Position numbers and translations under genes: made by a program | In this document: positions 17,314 to 25,886 of the stretch, piece after piece | How positions within the stretch are numbered: position 1 is the first letter of the stretch | Layout of the letters: every line of letters starts with the position of its first letter | Notes under the pieces: model-generated | Database searches by the model: none | What the model saw: only the letters and a program-made list of their open reading frames with translations | What the model was told of the DNA's origin: nothing | Assembly (NCBI GenBank): GCA_947588675.1 | Contig: CANPYY010000014.1 | Coordinates: 1 to 58,429, forward strand | From: an uncultured Lachnospiraceae bacterium | GTDB taxonomy: Bacteria > Bacillota > Clostridia > Lachnospirales > Lachnospiraceae | DNA: 58,429 nt | Reading direction: 5' to 3'

Positions 17314-17637
17314 ATGGATGAAAATAAACGAGAACAGCCCCAACTTCCAATAGGCGAAAAAATTAAATATTTCCGTACACAAAAAGACATATCAACAAAT
17401 AAGCTTGCCAATATGGCAGGAATAAGCCAAAGTTATTTAAGAGATGTGGAACTGGGAAATAAAAATCCAACTATAGAAATACTTTACTTAATATGTCAGG
17501 CGCTTGACATAACTATAATCCAGTTTTTTGACGATAGAAATTCTGAATTAATATCAGAAGACCCGCTAATTCAACGTATATATCAGCTATCTCCACAGCA
17601 GAAAGCCGCCTTACTTGCATTTCTAAAAACAATTTAA
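17314..17637 (+). CDS. XRE-family transcriptional regulator
   Basis: The protein has 107 residues. An N-terminal helix-turn-helix (IGEKIKYFRTQKDISTNKLA, then MAGISQSYLRDVELGNKNPT) is followed by a short helical tail (LSPQQKAALLAFLKTI). It binds DNA as a dimer. GGAGGTG lies 6 nt before the ATG at 17314; a longer in-frame start at 17281 precedes that site and is unlikely. It faces the CRISPR array. A link to the CRISPR genes is possible but not shown. Confidence 0.85.
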   Translation: MDENKREQPQLPIGEKIKYFRTQKDISTNKLANMAGISQSYLRDVELGNKNPTIEILYLICQALDITIIQFFDDRNSELISEDPLIQRIYQLSPQQKAALLAFLKTI

Positions 17638-17658
17638 TACTTATATATTATTAAAACA

Positions 17659-17690
17659 CCCCATGGGAATACTCATGGGGTTTAATTTAT
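17659..17690 (+). terminator. Terminator of the XRE gene
   Basis: CCCCATG (17659-17665) pairs with CATGGGG (17674-17680), followed by TTTAATTT. Confidence 0.7.
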
Positions 17691-17700
17691 ACTTTATAAT

Positions 17701-17740
17701 AAAAAAGCCCGCCGATTACTTAAATCGGCAGACTGTTTTT
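17701..17740. terminator. Bidirectional terminator after the CRISPR array
   Basis: GCCGATT (17711-17717) pairs with AATCGGC (17723-17729). A run of A at 17701-17706 serves the minus strand and TTTTT at 17736-17740 the plus strand. On the minus strand it would end the pre-crRNA, about 30 bases past the last repeat. Confidence 0.65.
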
Positions 17741-17768
17741 GACTAATTAATATAAATATCTTATATCA

Positions 17769-19320
17769 ATTTGAATACCATACTTTTTTACATCATTCTC
17801 AAACCTACTTGAGAAAAAGGCGTTGTAAAATTTTGCTTGAATACCATACTTTTTTACATCATTCTCAAACTATCACCTATTAATATAAATGCTTTTCTTA
17901 AGCTTGAATACCATACTTTTTTACATCATTCTCAAACACCCTGTTTGATTATGTCGTCATCGTCACTGCTTGAATACCATACTTTTTTACATCATTCTCA
18001 AACCAGAAAACAGATTATGACGGGCTGGACATTGCTTGAATACCATACTTTTTTACATCATTCTCAAACGAACAAAGGGTATTCGCAAGCGGCGAGGTTG
18101 CTTGAATACCATACTTTTTTACATCATTCTCAAACGCCCTGCAATCTTCACCGATTATAACTAAAGCTTGAATACCATACTTTTTTACATCATTCTCAAA
18201 CTACATATATTGATGAACCAATAGACGGTGTGCTTGAATACCATACTTTTTTACATCATTCTCAAACTATTTTTCCTGCATTAGTTCATTTTCTAAAGCT
18301 TGAATACCATACTTTTTTACATCATTCTCAAACTATTTTTCCTGCATTAGTTCATTTTCTAAAGCTTGAATACCATACTTTTTTACATCATTCTCAAACT
18401 TCTATAACTTGCATACTCTTTTAAAAATCGCTTGAATACCATACTTTTTTACATCATTCTCAAACGATAATGCTTATTTAGTTTTAGTAATTCATGCTTG
18501 AATACCATACTTTTTTACATCATTCTCAAACATTAATGGGAAATATGATAATGGACGTGTCGCTTGAATACCATACTTTTTTACATCATTCTCAAACGTC
18601 AGATTACAGACGCTCCGTATGGGTGGAGCTTGAATACCATACTTTTTTACATCATTCTCAAACTTAGAAACAAAGGGAATGAGTAAGATTGAGCTTGAAT
18701 ACCATACTTTTTTACATCATTCTCAAACCTTCCGCACCATCACCAATGCCATTTAATTGCTTGAATACCATACTTTTTTACATCATTCTCAAACTTATAA
18801 CTGTCTCCATTAACGTCTAAGGTGGCTTGAATACCATACTTTTTTACATCATTCTCAAACGCCTATAGTTGGTTTAATAGCTGATGTAGCGCTTGAATAC
18901 CATACTTTTTTACATCATTCTCAAACAAAATGTTGTCTGTAGGCGGTGGTTTTTCAGCTTGAATACCATACTTTTTTACATCATTCTCAAACTTCATCTC
19001 TTCCATGGTTGCTCCGTTAAGAGCTTGAATACCATACTTTTTTACATCATTCTCAAACGTCCTGTGAAGCAAGGGCACGGCTTGTAAGGCTTGAATACCA
19101 TACTTTTTTACATCATTCTCAAACATGCAAGTAACTATTAAATTCCGTGCAAAGCTTGAATACCATACTTTTTTACATCATTCTCAAACTTAGCGAACCA
19201 TCTATGAAGAGTAACAGTGCTTGAATACCATACTTTTTTACATCATTCTCAAACTTGGAATTCATATCCAAGGTTATGTACATAGCTTGAATACCATACT
19301 TTTTTACATCATTCTCAAAC
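17769..19320 (-). CRISPR. Type II-A CRISPR array: 24 repeats, 23 spacers
   Basis: The repeat is 36 bases. Read in the cas direction (minus strand) it begins GTTTGAGAATGATGTAAAA and ends GGTATTCAAGC. I count 24 repeats. Spacers are 30 bases, with a few of 29 or 31. The repeat at 17769-17804 differs in its outermost two bases, which marks the leader-distal end; all others appear identical. The spacers at 18268-18297 and 18334-18363 are identical, so one repeat-spacer unit was duplicated. The leader side is at 19320, next to csn2, and the minus-strand orientation is supported by the leader end and by the tracrRNA anti-repeat. I saw no spacer that matches another part of this window. Confidence 0.97.
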
Positions 19321-19383
19321 CTCAAATTCAAAAATGACATGCCATCATAAGCATAAATTTTTGGCATCCAAACAATAATTTAC
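19321..19383 (-). promoter_or_regulatory. CRISPR leader with predicted promoter
   Basis: Only 63 bases separate csn2 from the first repeat. On the minus strand the leader ends in ATTTGAG directly before the repeat, the same ending used as the integration anchor in type II-A systems such as that of Streptococcus thermophilus. A promoter TTGGAT (19371-19366)-16 bases-TATGAT (19349-19344) fits pre-crRNA transcription. An inverted repeat ATGCCA...TGGCAT spans the -10 region. Confidence 0.7.
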
Positions 19384-20052
19384 TTAAATTTCACAGCCAT
19401 CACAGTCAATAATAAGTATATCTGTCTGCTCAATAATTTTTCGTTGAACATTTTCTATAAACAATATTTTTATTTCCTCATAACACGCAATTTCAATCAA
19501 CTGTTCCAACTGCTTATCATTAATATAACTTCTTATATTAACAAATACAATAACTTTTTTCTTTAACAAACCGGCAGCTATCTTAATATACTGTATGATA
19601 CGAGCAACTATATCTTCTGTATCTTCTTCAAACCTTATTCCTAACAGTTTAAATATCGATACTATATCAATATCATCAGTTATACTCAATATATGACTGC
19701 TTGATTGTTCCAAATCTGCAAAATAACTACGTAACACCTGTAATACTCTTTGTGTCTGCATATAATGTTTTTCACTCTGGCTTACTTCTTCCAGTTCTAT
19801 ATATAATTTACTTAATATTTTTCTGTCATTAATATTTACTTCTATTGGATTTATAATTATATCTGCATATTTTGAAATACTAAGTTCTTTATCGTTATCA
19901 GATAATACAAATCCGCCTTCGCCACCTAATACCTGATTATTTAATTCGTTTACGTATCTCATAAAAAGTTCCGGTGATTCTATAATCAATTCACAATGTT
20001 CTTTAGCCCCGGTAAAAATTTGTCCGGTAATTTCAGGATGAACCAGTTTCAT
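19384..20052 (-). CDS. csn2: CRISPR-associated protein Csn2
   Basis: The protein has 222 residues, and the gene lies after cas2 and next to the array leader, which defines subtype II-A. Csn2 forms a ring around DNA ends and helps spacer capture. The middle shows the family's helical pattern (LYIELEEVSQSEKHYMQTQR) and the core beta strands KKVIVFVNIRSYI and IKILFIEN. It starts with ATG overlapping the cas2 stop by 4 bases. Confidence 0.9.
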   Translation of the reverse strand: MKLVHPEITGQIFTGAKEHCELIIESPELFMRYVNELNNQVLGGEGGFVLSDNDKELSISKYADIIINPIEVNINDRKILSKLYIELEEVSQSEKHYMQTQRVLQVLRSYFADLEQSSSHILSITDDIDIVSIFKLLGIRFEEDTEDIVARIIQYIKIAAGLLKKKVIVFVNIRSYINDKQLEQLIEIACYEEIKILFIENVQRKIIEQTDILIIDCDGCEI

Positions 20053-20354
20053 AAAATCACCAGCCTCTCATCCGTATCCAAAACTTCACTTTTAACATTT
20101 CCAATTATCATATCAATATTAGCATACTGTTTTTCAGTAACAGTTAATAACTGTATCAACCCTTCTTCAGGACTATTTTTATGTACATTATCTACAATTG
20201 TCCGAACTACAGTAGCATTCAATGCCAATTTACAATATACCGATTCCTGCAGCATCATAAATCCACTTTTTAAAAGATATTTTCTAAATTTTGTATACGC
20301 TCTCCTGTGCTCTACAGAAACTACAGGTAAATCAAAAAATACTATAACCCTCAT
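20049..20354 (-). CDS. cas2: CRISPR-associated endoribonuclease-like Cas2
   Basis: The protein has 101 residues. The start MRVIVFFDLP carries the conserved Asp of the ferredoxin-like fold. Cas2 dimers bridge two Cas1 dimers in the integrase. The ATG at 20354 lies 4 bases after the cas1 stop, which fits better than the upstream TTG at 20369 that overlaps cas1. Confidence 0.93.
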   Translation of the reverse strand: MRVIVFFDLPVVSVEHRRAYTKFRKYLLKSGFMMLQESVYCKLALNATVVRTIVDNVHKNSPEEGLIQLLTVTEKQYANIDMIIGNVKSEVLDTDERLVIL

Positions 20355-20358
20355 AAAT

Positions 20359-21231
20359 CTATAACTCAATTGTGTAAAACTTAATTAGGGAACTATCATT
20401 TTCATTTAAGGCATCAAATACACTTTTACAATATACTTTTATGGCATTATTTACATATTGGATTTTTGTATCTATTCTGACTTCCTCATTTAATATATTT
20501 AATATCTGTATTTTTTCTTCATGTTCAAATTTATCATGATTCATTATAAATACTTCCCTGTCTACAATAATCCTAAATGGTTCCATTAAATCAGATGCCA
20601 GATTAAACTGATTAAACATATTATCATGAAAAAGCCCAAGTTGTGTAATGTATCCGTTAGCAACAATTTCCCTTGCAAAGGTTGATAAAATAATAGAATA
20701 ACCATAATTTAATGCAGCATTTATTGTATTTTCTGATGTTCGACTGAAATCCTTTCCAAATAATGAGTTAAAATATACCTTCGCTGCATGACCTTCACGA
20801 TTTGTTTCATCATTCCAGTTAATTTCGAGCAAATATGTATTTAATAGTTCCGCTTCCTCCTTTCCTAAGTATTCCAAAAGTTCTTTTTGTTTTCTGATTT
20901 TTTCAGTAACGATTTCCGTCCATACAGCCTGCTTTATATTATTGTTCCATTTAATCTGTTTACGCACTTTATTGCTGGTATCATGACTACCATAATACCC
21001 AATCAATTCTGATGATGGATTTCTTTTTTCATCGCAAAAAACCACCTTGATTTTCTTTTTTGTAAGTTCAGCAAGAAGGCTTGTAGTTATTGAAACTGCT
21101 GTAGATTCTATAAAAACCATTGCAATCTCATTCAAATAAACTTTTGTTATTTCTTCATTCCGTACAACCATATAACCCATTTGATAGTCAAGTTTTGCGC
21201 GTTTTGAAATAACAATTATCCGCCAGCTCAT
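20359..21231 (-). CDS. cas1: CRISPR-associated integrase Cas1
   Basis: The protein has 290 residues. The metal-binding residues of the Cas1 active site are present: the Glu in NREGHAAKVYF, the His in GLFHDNMF and the acidic pair in LASDLMEPFR. With Cas2 it integrates new spacers at the leader end. Its start overlaps the end of cas9 by 4 bases, so cas9-cas1-cas2-csn2 form one operon. Confidence 0.95.
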   Translation of the reverse strand: MSWRIIVISKRAKLDYQMGYMVVRNEEITKVYLNEIAMVFIESTAVSITTSLLAELTKKKIKVVFCDEKRNPSSELIGYYGSHDTSNKVRKQIKWNNNIKQAVWTEIVTEKIRKQKELLEYLGKEEAELLNTYLLEINWNDETNREGHAAKVYFNSLFGKDFSRTSENTINAALNYGYSIILSTFAREIVANGYITQLGLFHDNMFNQFNLASDLMEPFRIIVDREVFIMNHDKFEHEEKIQILNILNEEVRIDTKIQYVNNAIKVYCKSVFDALNENDSSLIKFYTIEL

Positions 21232-24200
21232 ATCTGTTTCAAATCAATCTTTTGTTCATATACTCCTGTTATAGACTGATTTATAATAGCAATATTACTG
21301 CATTTCGATATATCATTATTTAAGAGCAACACTCCTGCATTACTAGGACCATTTATTAATTTAAGATTTGATAACGAACTATTACACTGGAACATATGTA
21401 AAATCTCCGCCAGCACTATACATTTATCTTCAACATCAAGTTTTACAAATATATCCCTCTTTTCCGTTAAAGTTTCTTCCTGTGCAGCAAGTCTGGAATG
21501 ATAAACAGTATTTTTTATCTTATCTAAAAACACATCATACAGCTTACATAAATCCTCCTCTTTTATACCATCACTTGCAACAATATTTAACTCCTTATTG
21601 TCCTTTCTCCGGTTTACAAATTTAATTACTTTTTTCAAAATATTCGTACATTCCTGCGACAGAATAAGCTGGTTTGCTCCTTTAAATATCAATCGATTTC
21701 CTGTTCTTCCTGAAAGATACATCCTAAACCCGTCCAACTCAAACAAAGTATCAATTTTAATTTTTGGTATCAGTATTTTCGGTTGTTGCAACTTTCTGTC
21801 TTTTGAAAGGTATGCAAGCATTTCCTCGTTACTTTTTTCAAGTCTCTCTTGTAGATACAAAGGTATATATTCTATAGTTCTTTTTTTACTCCCCTTTTTA
21901 CCTTCCGATTCAACTAATGCAAAATATGTACTTGTCGCTTTATTATATCCACCATACTTAGAAATATCCTGAAGTCTTTCATCATTTCCTTTTATAGGAA
22001 CCTGTCCCTTTCCCTTTTTCATAAGCTGTCTGTCAAATAATCCGCCTTTTACTTTATAAGAACGCCTTGTTACCATTATATTATTTTTATTCATAAATTT
22101 CTTTACAGTACTTATTGAACCATTATCACCTGCTATCCATGCTGTTTCACCATTACGTTCAACATTATGTTTTGATATGAACATTGTTTTAATATTATAG
22201 CTTCTCCCCGGATTTTCACTTATAAACCACGAAGCATTTTTGGTAAATTTAACATAATATACGTTACCTACTACAATGTTCAGATAAGCATCTTTTGCAT
22301 GGTGCAAATCATTCATATCACGAACCTTAATAAGATCAAAATCCTGCCTGAACTGAGATGTATTTCTCGCCTTAGCATATACAATTTCCGAATCAGGTAA
22401 TATCTGTTTCAAAACTGATGCAACAGCTTTAGTTCCCTGACGTGTTTCTACCAGTTGTCTTTCAATAAACCCTGCTAATTCATGGGCTTCAAATTCATTA
22501 CTCCTTACCAGCCGCTTATATTTTTCTTTTGAAATAAATCCTCCGTCTAACAGCATTTTCCAAAACGGCTGCATAGTTTTTCTTATTTCTCCTTTAATTG
22601 GATATTCATCTGTTTTTTCTGCATTATATGTTTTTTTAACTAAAACCCGGTTATCAAGACTATCATCCATTACTTTTGATTGAGGATATATGTGGTCTAT
22701 ATCGTACTTACGATTATCCCATAATTCATTTAAATCAATCACTTCACCGGAGTACATACATCTGCCTTTCTGAGTATAATACAGATACAGTTTATCTCCT
22801 CTTAATTTCTGTTCCTCCGTATTTTCAAGTTCCGAAATCCATTCTCGTTCTTCATTCTTACATTGCTTATACAAATCTATCAATTTCTTTTTACGAGATT
22901 CAGTTCTTTTTTTATTTTCTACTTTTTCACGTGCCATTTCAACGAAAACCCTCTTTGGAGGTTCTCCCATAACTTTGCATATCTCATGTACTATTTGCAG
23001 GGTCTGCCATACCTGGCGTTTTACAGCAGGTGATACGCTCATATCTTCGACAATTTTATAAGAAAATTCTGATATTTCGTTATTACCGTTTTCCTTTTCT
23101 ATAGCTTCCGTAAAAGCATATTTTTCGCTTAATATCTGCATCAGGTTATCGTTTGTTTCCCACATAGCGTGTATAATACTGCTTATTTCCCCTGTTTCGG
23201 GTATCACCGCAGTTATCCCGTCCAAAAACATTTTTGATAAACGTCCCCAGCCTTTATAAGTCAATGAACACAGACTTTTTCTTTGTTTTTCCGATAGCAT
23301 CGGATATAACTTAGACAATCTTCTGTTCAGCAGCTTTTTATCATCACCAAATAATGTTATATTCAAAATAATATTTTCTTTATCACTGTCACTTAACTCA
23401 CAACCTGTAAGCTTCTCCTTAAAATCATGATATGCCGTCAACGAACCTTTAAAATCCGCATCAATTCCAGTAATATCTATATTCTTATCAGTAATCCCTT
23501 CGTGTATAAGGAAATTCTTTAATTTCTTTTGCGTTACTTTCCTATAACGTTCAAATAACTCCTCATAAATTTTCTGTTTAAGTTCAACGCTTATCAAATC
23601 ACCATTAATTCTTACATTATTTAATTCATTTAATACCATAAACTTACTGTATAACATAGAATTTTTTGGAAGTACATCTTCATGATACAAATATGTACAC
23701 TTATTTGTCATTCGTCTTATAAACTTTTCTGCACTTGCTTCTTCATCAATTATTTCTTCAAAATTCCATGGATATATTTTGTCCGGACTTTTTCTCACAG
23801 CCCAATTTGTTGTAACTCCGTTTTTCTCAACACCATTTAACGCACCAACATAATATGGAATCCTGAATGTAAAAATTTTACGTATCTTTTCCCTGTTTTC
23901 CTTTAATAATGGTATACGCTCACCAAGATTATTAAAAATACTGTCAAGCTCATATAAATGTACCTGATATGGCAATACCCCATTGTCGCTTACAGCCAGC
24001 TTTGGCATAAATGTTCCTTTATCAATTTCCTGCCTTAAATACTCAAGCTCTTTATTATCAGGCATAACATTCAATATTTTCTTTTTCAGATAATCATAAA
24101 AATCCTTTTTACTGCATATTTTTCCTTCAATTTCACTCTTTTTTCCATTATGTTTGGTCATTCCGATATAAGCGCTGTAATTAGCGGTTTTCTCATCAGT

Positions 24201-25250
24201 CTTTACAAAAATATCGTTATATACATTTTTATCCATATTATTTCGGACAATATTTTTAAGATATTTTAAATCTGCTTTATGTTTTTCATAAACTGCTATT
24301 TTAGCTTCTGAAATAGAACTAAAATCTTCTAATATATCTACCAAAACTGACCAGTCATATACAGCCTTTGCCTGTTCAATAATAAAATATTTTTCACCCA
24401 ATGCCGCTTCTATAGAGTTTGAATAATCTTCATATCCGCTATCCGCAAATGATATTTTAGGTTTTTCTGACTCATTTAATTCATCGTCGCCAAAAATATC
24501 GCTTAATTTAACCGTACCACCAACGATTAAATTAAATATTGATTTTTCACATACTGTAGCTGCATCTGTTATTTTAATTAATCTGCTTTTTTTCACTGAT
24601 TTTGTAATTGACTTGTCACGCAGCACTTTTTCTATTTCATAAATTTCATCGTCTTCAAAATTTAAATAAAAATCCAATTCCTCATCTTTAATACATTTAA
24701 CAAAATTTTTGAATGTTCCTGTAAATTCTTTAATATTCTCAAGATTACCTGTAAACAAAAAATGTCCCCTGTGCTTCATCATATGGTGCAGCGCAAGATA
24801 AACCAGCCTTATATCAGGAGTTTCTTCTGTTTCCATAAGCCATTTACGCAAATGATAAATTGTAGGAAATTGTTTATGATAATCTTTATCAGTGTAATCC
24901 CTGTCAACAAATAATGCATACGGCAAATCCGGACAACATCCTTTTATATCTCTTTTATCTTCAGGAACATATCTGCTCTCCTTCATTCTAAGATAAAATC
25001 CTTCATCTATTTTATTAATTTCTTCATAAAATAAACTTTGCAATAAGTCTATTCTCCAATTACGTCTTTGCAGCCGTCTTCTTGCAGTTCTATATATTCG
25101 ACGTTCTTCAGCAGTACATGCACTTTCAAACAAACGCACTCCCCATAATGCCTTACCGTGCGCCTTTAATATCTCATATTTATTGTTAGTTACTGCCCAT
25201 CCTACTGAACCTGTTCCCATATCAAGTCCCAAAAAATAATTCTTACTCAT
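21228..25250 (-). CDS. cas9: CRISPR-associated endonuclease Cas9 (type II-A)
   Basis: The protein has 1340 residues, the usual size of the long type II-A form. RuvC-I is YFLGLDMGTGSVGWAVT with Asp10. The bridge helix RRIYRTARRRLQRRNWRIDL follows near residue 60. RuvC-II is VFVEMAREK near residue 770. The HNH nuclease is YDIDHIYPQSKVMDDSLDNR near 850 and RuvC-III is HHAKDAYLN near 985. All catalytic residues are present, so both nuclease centres should be active. The C-terminal PAM-interacting region (about 1100-1340) cannot be read for PAM choice by eye. I chose the ATG at 25250, preceded by GAGAGGATAAA; the frame upstream overlaps the tracrRNA terminator and is not coding. Confidence 0.97.
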   Translation of the reverse strand: MSKNYFLGLDMGTGSVGWAVTNNKYEILKAHGKALWGVRLFESACTAEERRIYRTARRRLQRRNWRIDLLQSLFYEEINKIDEGFYLRMKESRYVPEDKRDIKGCCPDLPYALFVDRDYTDKDYHKQFPTIYHLRKWLMETEETPDIRLVYLALHHMMKHRGHFLFTGNLENIKEFTGTFKNFVKCIKDEELDFYLNFEDDEIYEIEKVLRDKSITKSVKKSRLIKITDAATVCEKSIFNLIVGGTVKLSDIFGDDELNESEKPKISFADSGYEDYSNSIEAALGEKYFIIEQAKAVYDWSVLVDILEDFSSISEAKIAVYEKHKADLKYLKNIVRNNMDKNVYNDIFVKTDEKTANYSAYIGMTKHNGKKSEIEGKICSKKDFYDYLKKKILNVMPDNKELEYLRQEIDKGTFMPKLAVSDNGVLPYQVHLYELDSIFNNLGERIPLLKENREKIRKIFTFRIPYYVGALNGVEKNGVTTNWAVRKSPDKIYPWNFEEIIDEEASAEKFIRRMTNKCTYLYHEDVLPKNSMLYSKFMVLNELNNVRINGDLISVELKQKIYEELFERYRKVTQKKLKNFLIHEGITDKNIDITGIDADFKGSLTAYHDFKEKLTGCELSDSDKENIILNITLFGDDKKLLNRRLSKLYPMLSEKQRKSLCSLTYKGWGRLSKMFLDGITAVIPETGEISSIIHAMWETNDNLMQILSEKYAFTEAIEKENGNNEISEFSYKIVEDMSVSPAVKRQVWQTLQIVHEICKVMGEPPKRVFVEMAREKVENKKRTESRKKKLIDLYKQCKNEEREWISELENTEEQKLRGDKLYLYYTQKGRCMYSGEVIDLNELWDNRKYDIDHIYPQSKVMDDSLDNRVLVKKTYNAEKTDEYPIKGEIRKTMQPFWKMLLDGGFISKEKYKRLVRSNEFEAHELAGFIERQLVETRQGTKAVASVLKQILPDSEIVYAKARNTSQFRQDFDLIKVRDMNDLHHAKDAYLNIVVGNVYYVKFTKNASWFISENPGRSYNIKTMFISKHNVERNGETAWIAGDNGSISTVKKFMNKNNIMVTRRSYKVKGGLFDRQLMKKGKGQVPIKGNDERLQDISKYGGYNKATSTYFALVESEGKKGSKKRTIEYIPLYLQERLEKSNEEMLAYLSKDRKLQQPKILIPKIKIDTLFELDGFRMYLSGRTGNRLIFKGANQLILSQECTNILKKVIKFVNRRKDNKELNIVASDGIKEEDLCKLYDVFLDKIKNTVYHSRLAAQEETLTEKRDIFVKLDVEDKCIVLAEILHMFQCNSSLSNLKLINGPSNAGVLLLNNDISKCSNIAIINQSITGVYEQKIDLKQI

Positions 25251-25295
25251 TTTATCCTCTCTCCAATCCCATAAATAACTACCATATCTGATTTT

Positions 25296-25415
25296 TACAA
25301 AAAGACCTGCTTTAAAGCAGGTCTTTAATTCCACACACTGTGGGTCATCTAAGATGACGGTTTGAATAAATTCTTATTTGAACTTATGATGTAAATTTAG
25401 TATGGTACTAAACTT
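25296..25415 (-). ncRNA. Predicted tracrRNA
   Basis: Minus-strand 25413-25375 is an anti-repeat. UUUACAUCA pairs with UGAUGUAAA of the repeat and UCAAAU pairs with its 5' GUUUGA, with a GAA bulge between them as in Cas9 guides. After it come a small hairpin (CAUCUUAGAUG), then CACACUGUGUG, and a strong terminator stem AAAGACCUGC/GCAGGUCUUU (25301-25326) followed by U-rich sequence. The position upstream of cas9 and the direction fit type II-A. Expected length is about 115-120 nt. The exact 5' end is inferred from the promoter. Confidence 0.88.
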
Positions 25416-25420
25416 ATTAT

Positions 25421-25449
25421 ATTATAACCTGCATTTAATAAATAATCAA
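25421..25449 (-). promoter_or_regulatory. tracrRNA promoter
   Basis: TTGATT (25449-25444) and TATAAT (25426-25421) are 17 bases apart, and the start would fall about 6-8 bases on, at the edge of the anti-repeat. Confidence 0.8.
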
Positions 25450-25523
25450 GCTATTTTTATATTAAATTATAAATTACTTGATGTCCCAAAAAACGGTCTT
25501 TAAAAAGAACTTTTGTTCGTCAA

Positions 25524-25542
25524 TATACAGATTATCTGTATA
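25524..25542. repeat. 19-base palindrome between the tracrRNA promoter and the structured RNA
   Basis: TATACAGA-TTA-TCTGTATA is a perfect 8-bp inverted repeat with a 3-base centre. It could be an operator or a second hairpin after the terminator at 25545. The rest of 25450-25523 is A/T-rich and shows no gene. Confidence 0.45.
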
Positions 25543-25544
25543 CT

Positions 25545-25794
25545 AAAAAAATCTGCCCTAAGCAGACTTCCCAACATAACTATCACACAACAGTGGAACA
25601 ATTTCGATACGTAATATCAGGCTCCTCCCACAAAGCCTTGTAAACTGAGGCAGTTGCTGTAAAGAATATCACTTTCCAACCCGACATAAACAAACATTAC
25701 CAATCGCTTCAGCAGACTTCCTCATATAGTAGTGTCTACAGCCATATTACGTATCTTGTATCCTGTCCCACCAACATGATATTAACCTATCTAT
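25545..25794 (-). ncRNA. Candidate structured small RNA, about 245 nt
   Basis: I find a set of nested long-range helices on the minus strand. UAUCA/UGAUA pairs 25781-25777 with 25585-25581. GUGGGACA/UGUUCCAC pairs 25771-25764 with 25600-25593. A perfect 12-bp helix (GAUACGUAAUAU) pairs 25755-25744 with 25617-25606. Inside it, one arm stacks 7 bp (25740-25734 with 25645-25639), a 9-nt bulge, then UGAGG/CCUCA and UGCUG/CAGCA. A second arm is hairpin AGGCU/AGCCU (25638-25634, 25623-25619). This makes a three-way junction. A terminator stem with a T7 run (25568-25545) ends it and a good promoter precedes it. No open frame explains the conservation of pairing. Size and structure suggest a known or new structured RNA class (raiA-like or 6S-like are options); I cannot assign one. 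Confidence 0.7.
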
Positions 25795-25800
25795 GACTGC

Positions 25801-25829
25801 ATTATTTCATACATTATTTATATTTGCAA
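25801..25829 (-). promoter_or_regulatory. Promoter of the structured RNA
   Basis: TTGCAA (25829-25824) and AATAAT (25806-25801) are separated by 17 bases. The start would fall near 25794, about 13 bases before the outermost helix. Confidence 0.6.
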
Positions 25830-25833
25830 CTAT

Positions 25834-25871
25834 AGGTCCGTTTTTTGCATTTCCAGGGTCGATTTTTGCAG
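25834..25871 (-). promoter_or_regulatory. Predicted LytTR response-regulator binding repeats
   Basis: Two direct repeats (minus strand TGCAAAAATCGACCCT and TGCAAAAAACGGACCT) are exactly 21 bases apart, two helix turns. They end a few bases before the -35. Known LytTR-family sites (AgrA, VirR) are paired repeats with this spacing, upstream of the -35. They lie 16 bases past the histidine kinase stop codon. Confidence 0.55.
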
Positions 25872-25886
25872 ATTAAATACTTTAAT

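Noticed and set aside
17837-19367. Several open frames encoding repeats of LEYHTFLHHSQT or FENDVKKYGIQA
   Set aside because: They are frames of the CRISPR repeat itself read on either strand, with spacers in between, and have no ribosome sites.
21228-25334. Longer cas9 product starting at 25334
   Set aside because: The extension overlaps the tracrRNA terminator, has no ribosome site and would move Asp10 away from the N-terminus.
25487-25502. Additional LytTR-like half-site (CCCAAAAAACGGTC) on the plus strand
   Set aside because: Single copy with no partner 21 bp away and no promoter placed behind it; probably chance in A/T-rich DNA.
25545-25794. RNase P RNA (motif GAGGAAGTC resembles GAGGAAAGTCC)
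   Set aside because: One A is missing, the element is too short, and no other RNase P conserved regions are seen.
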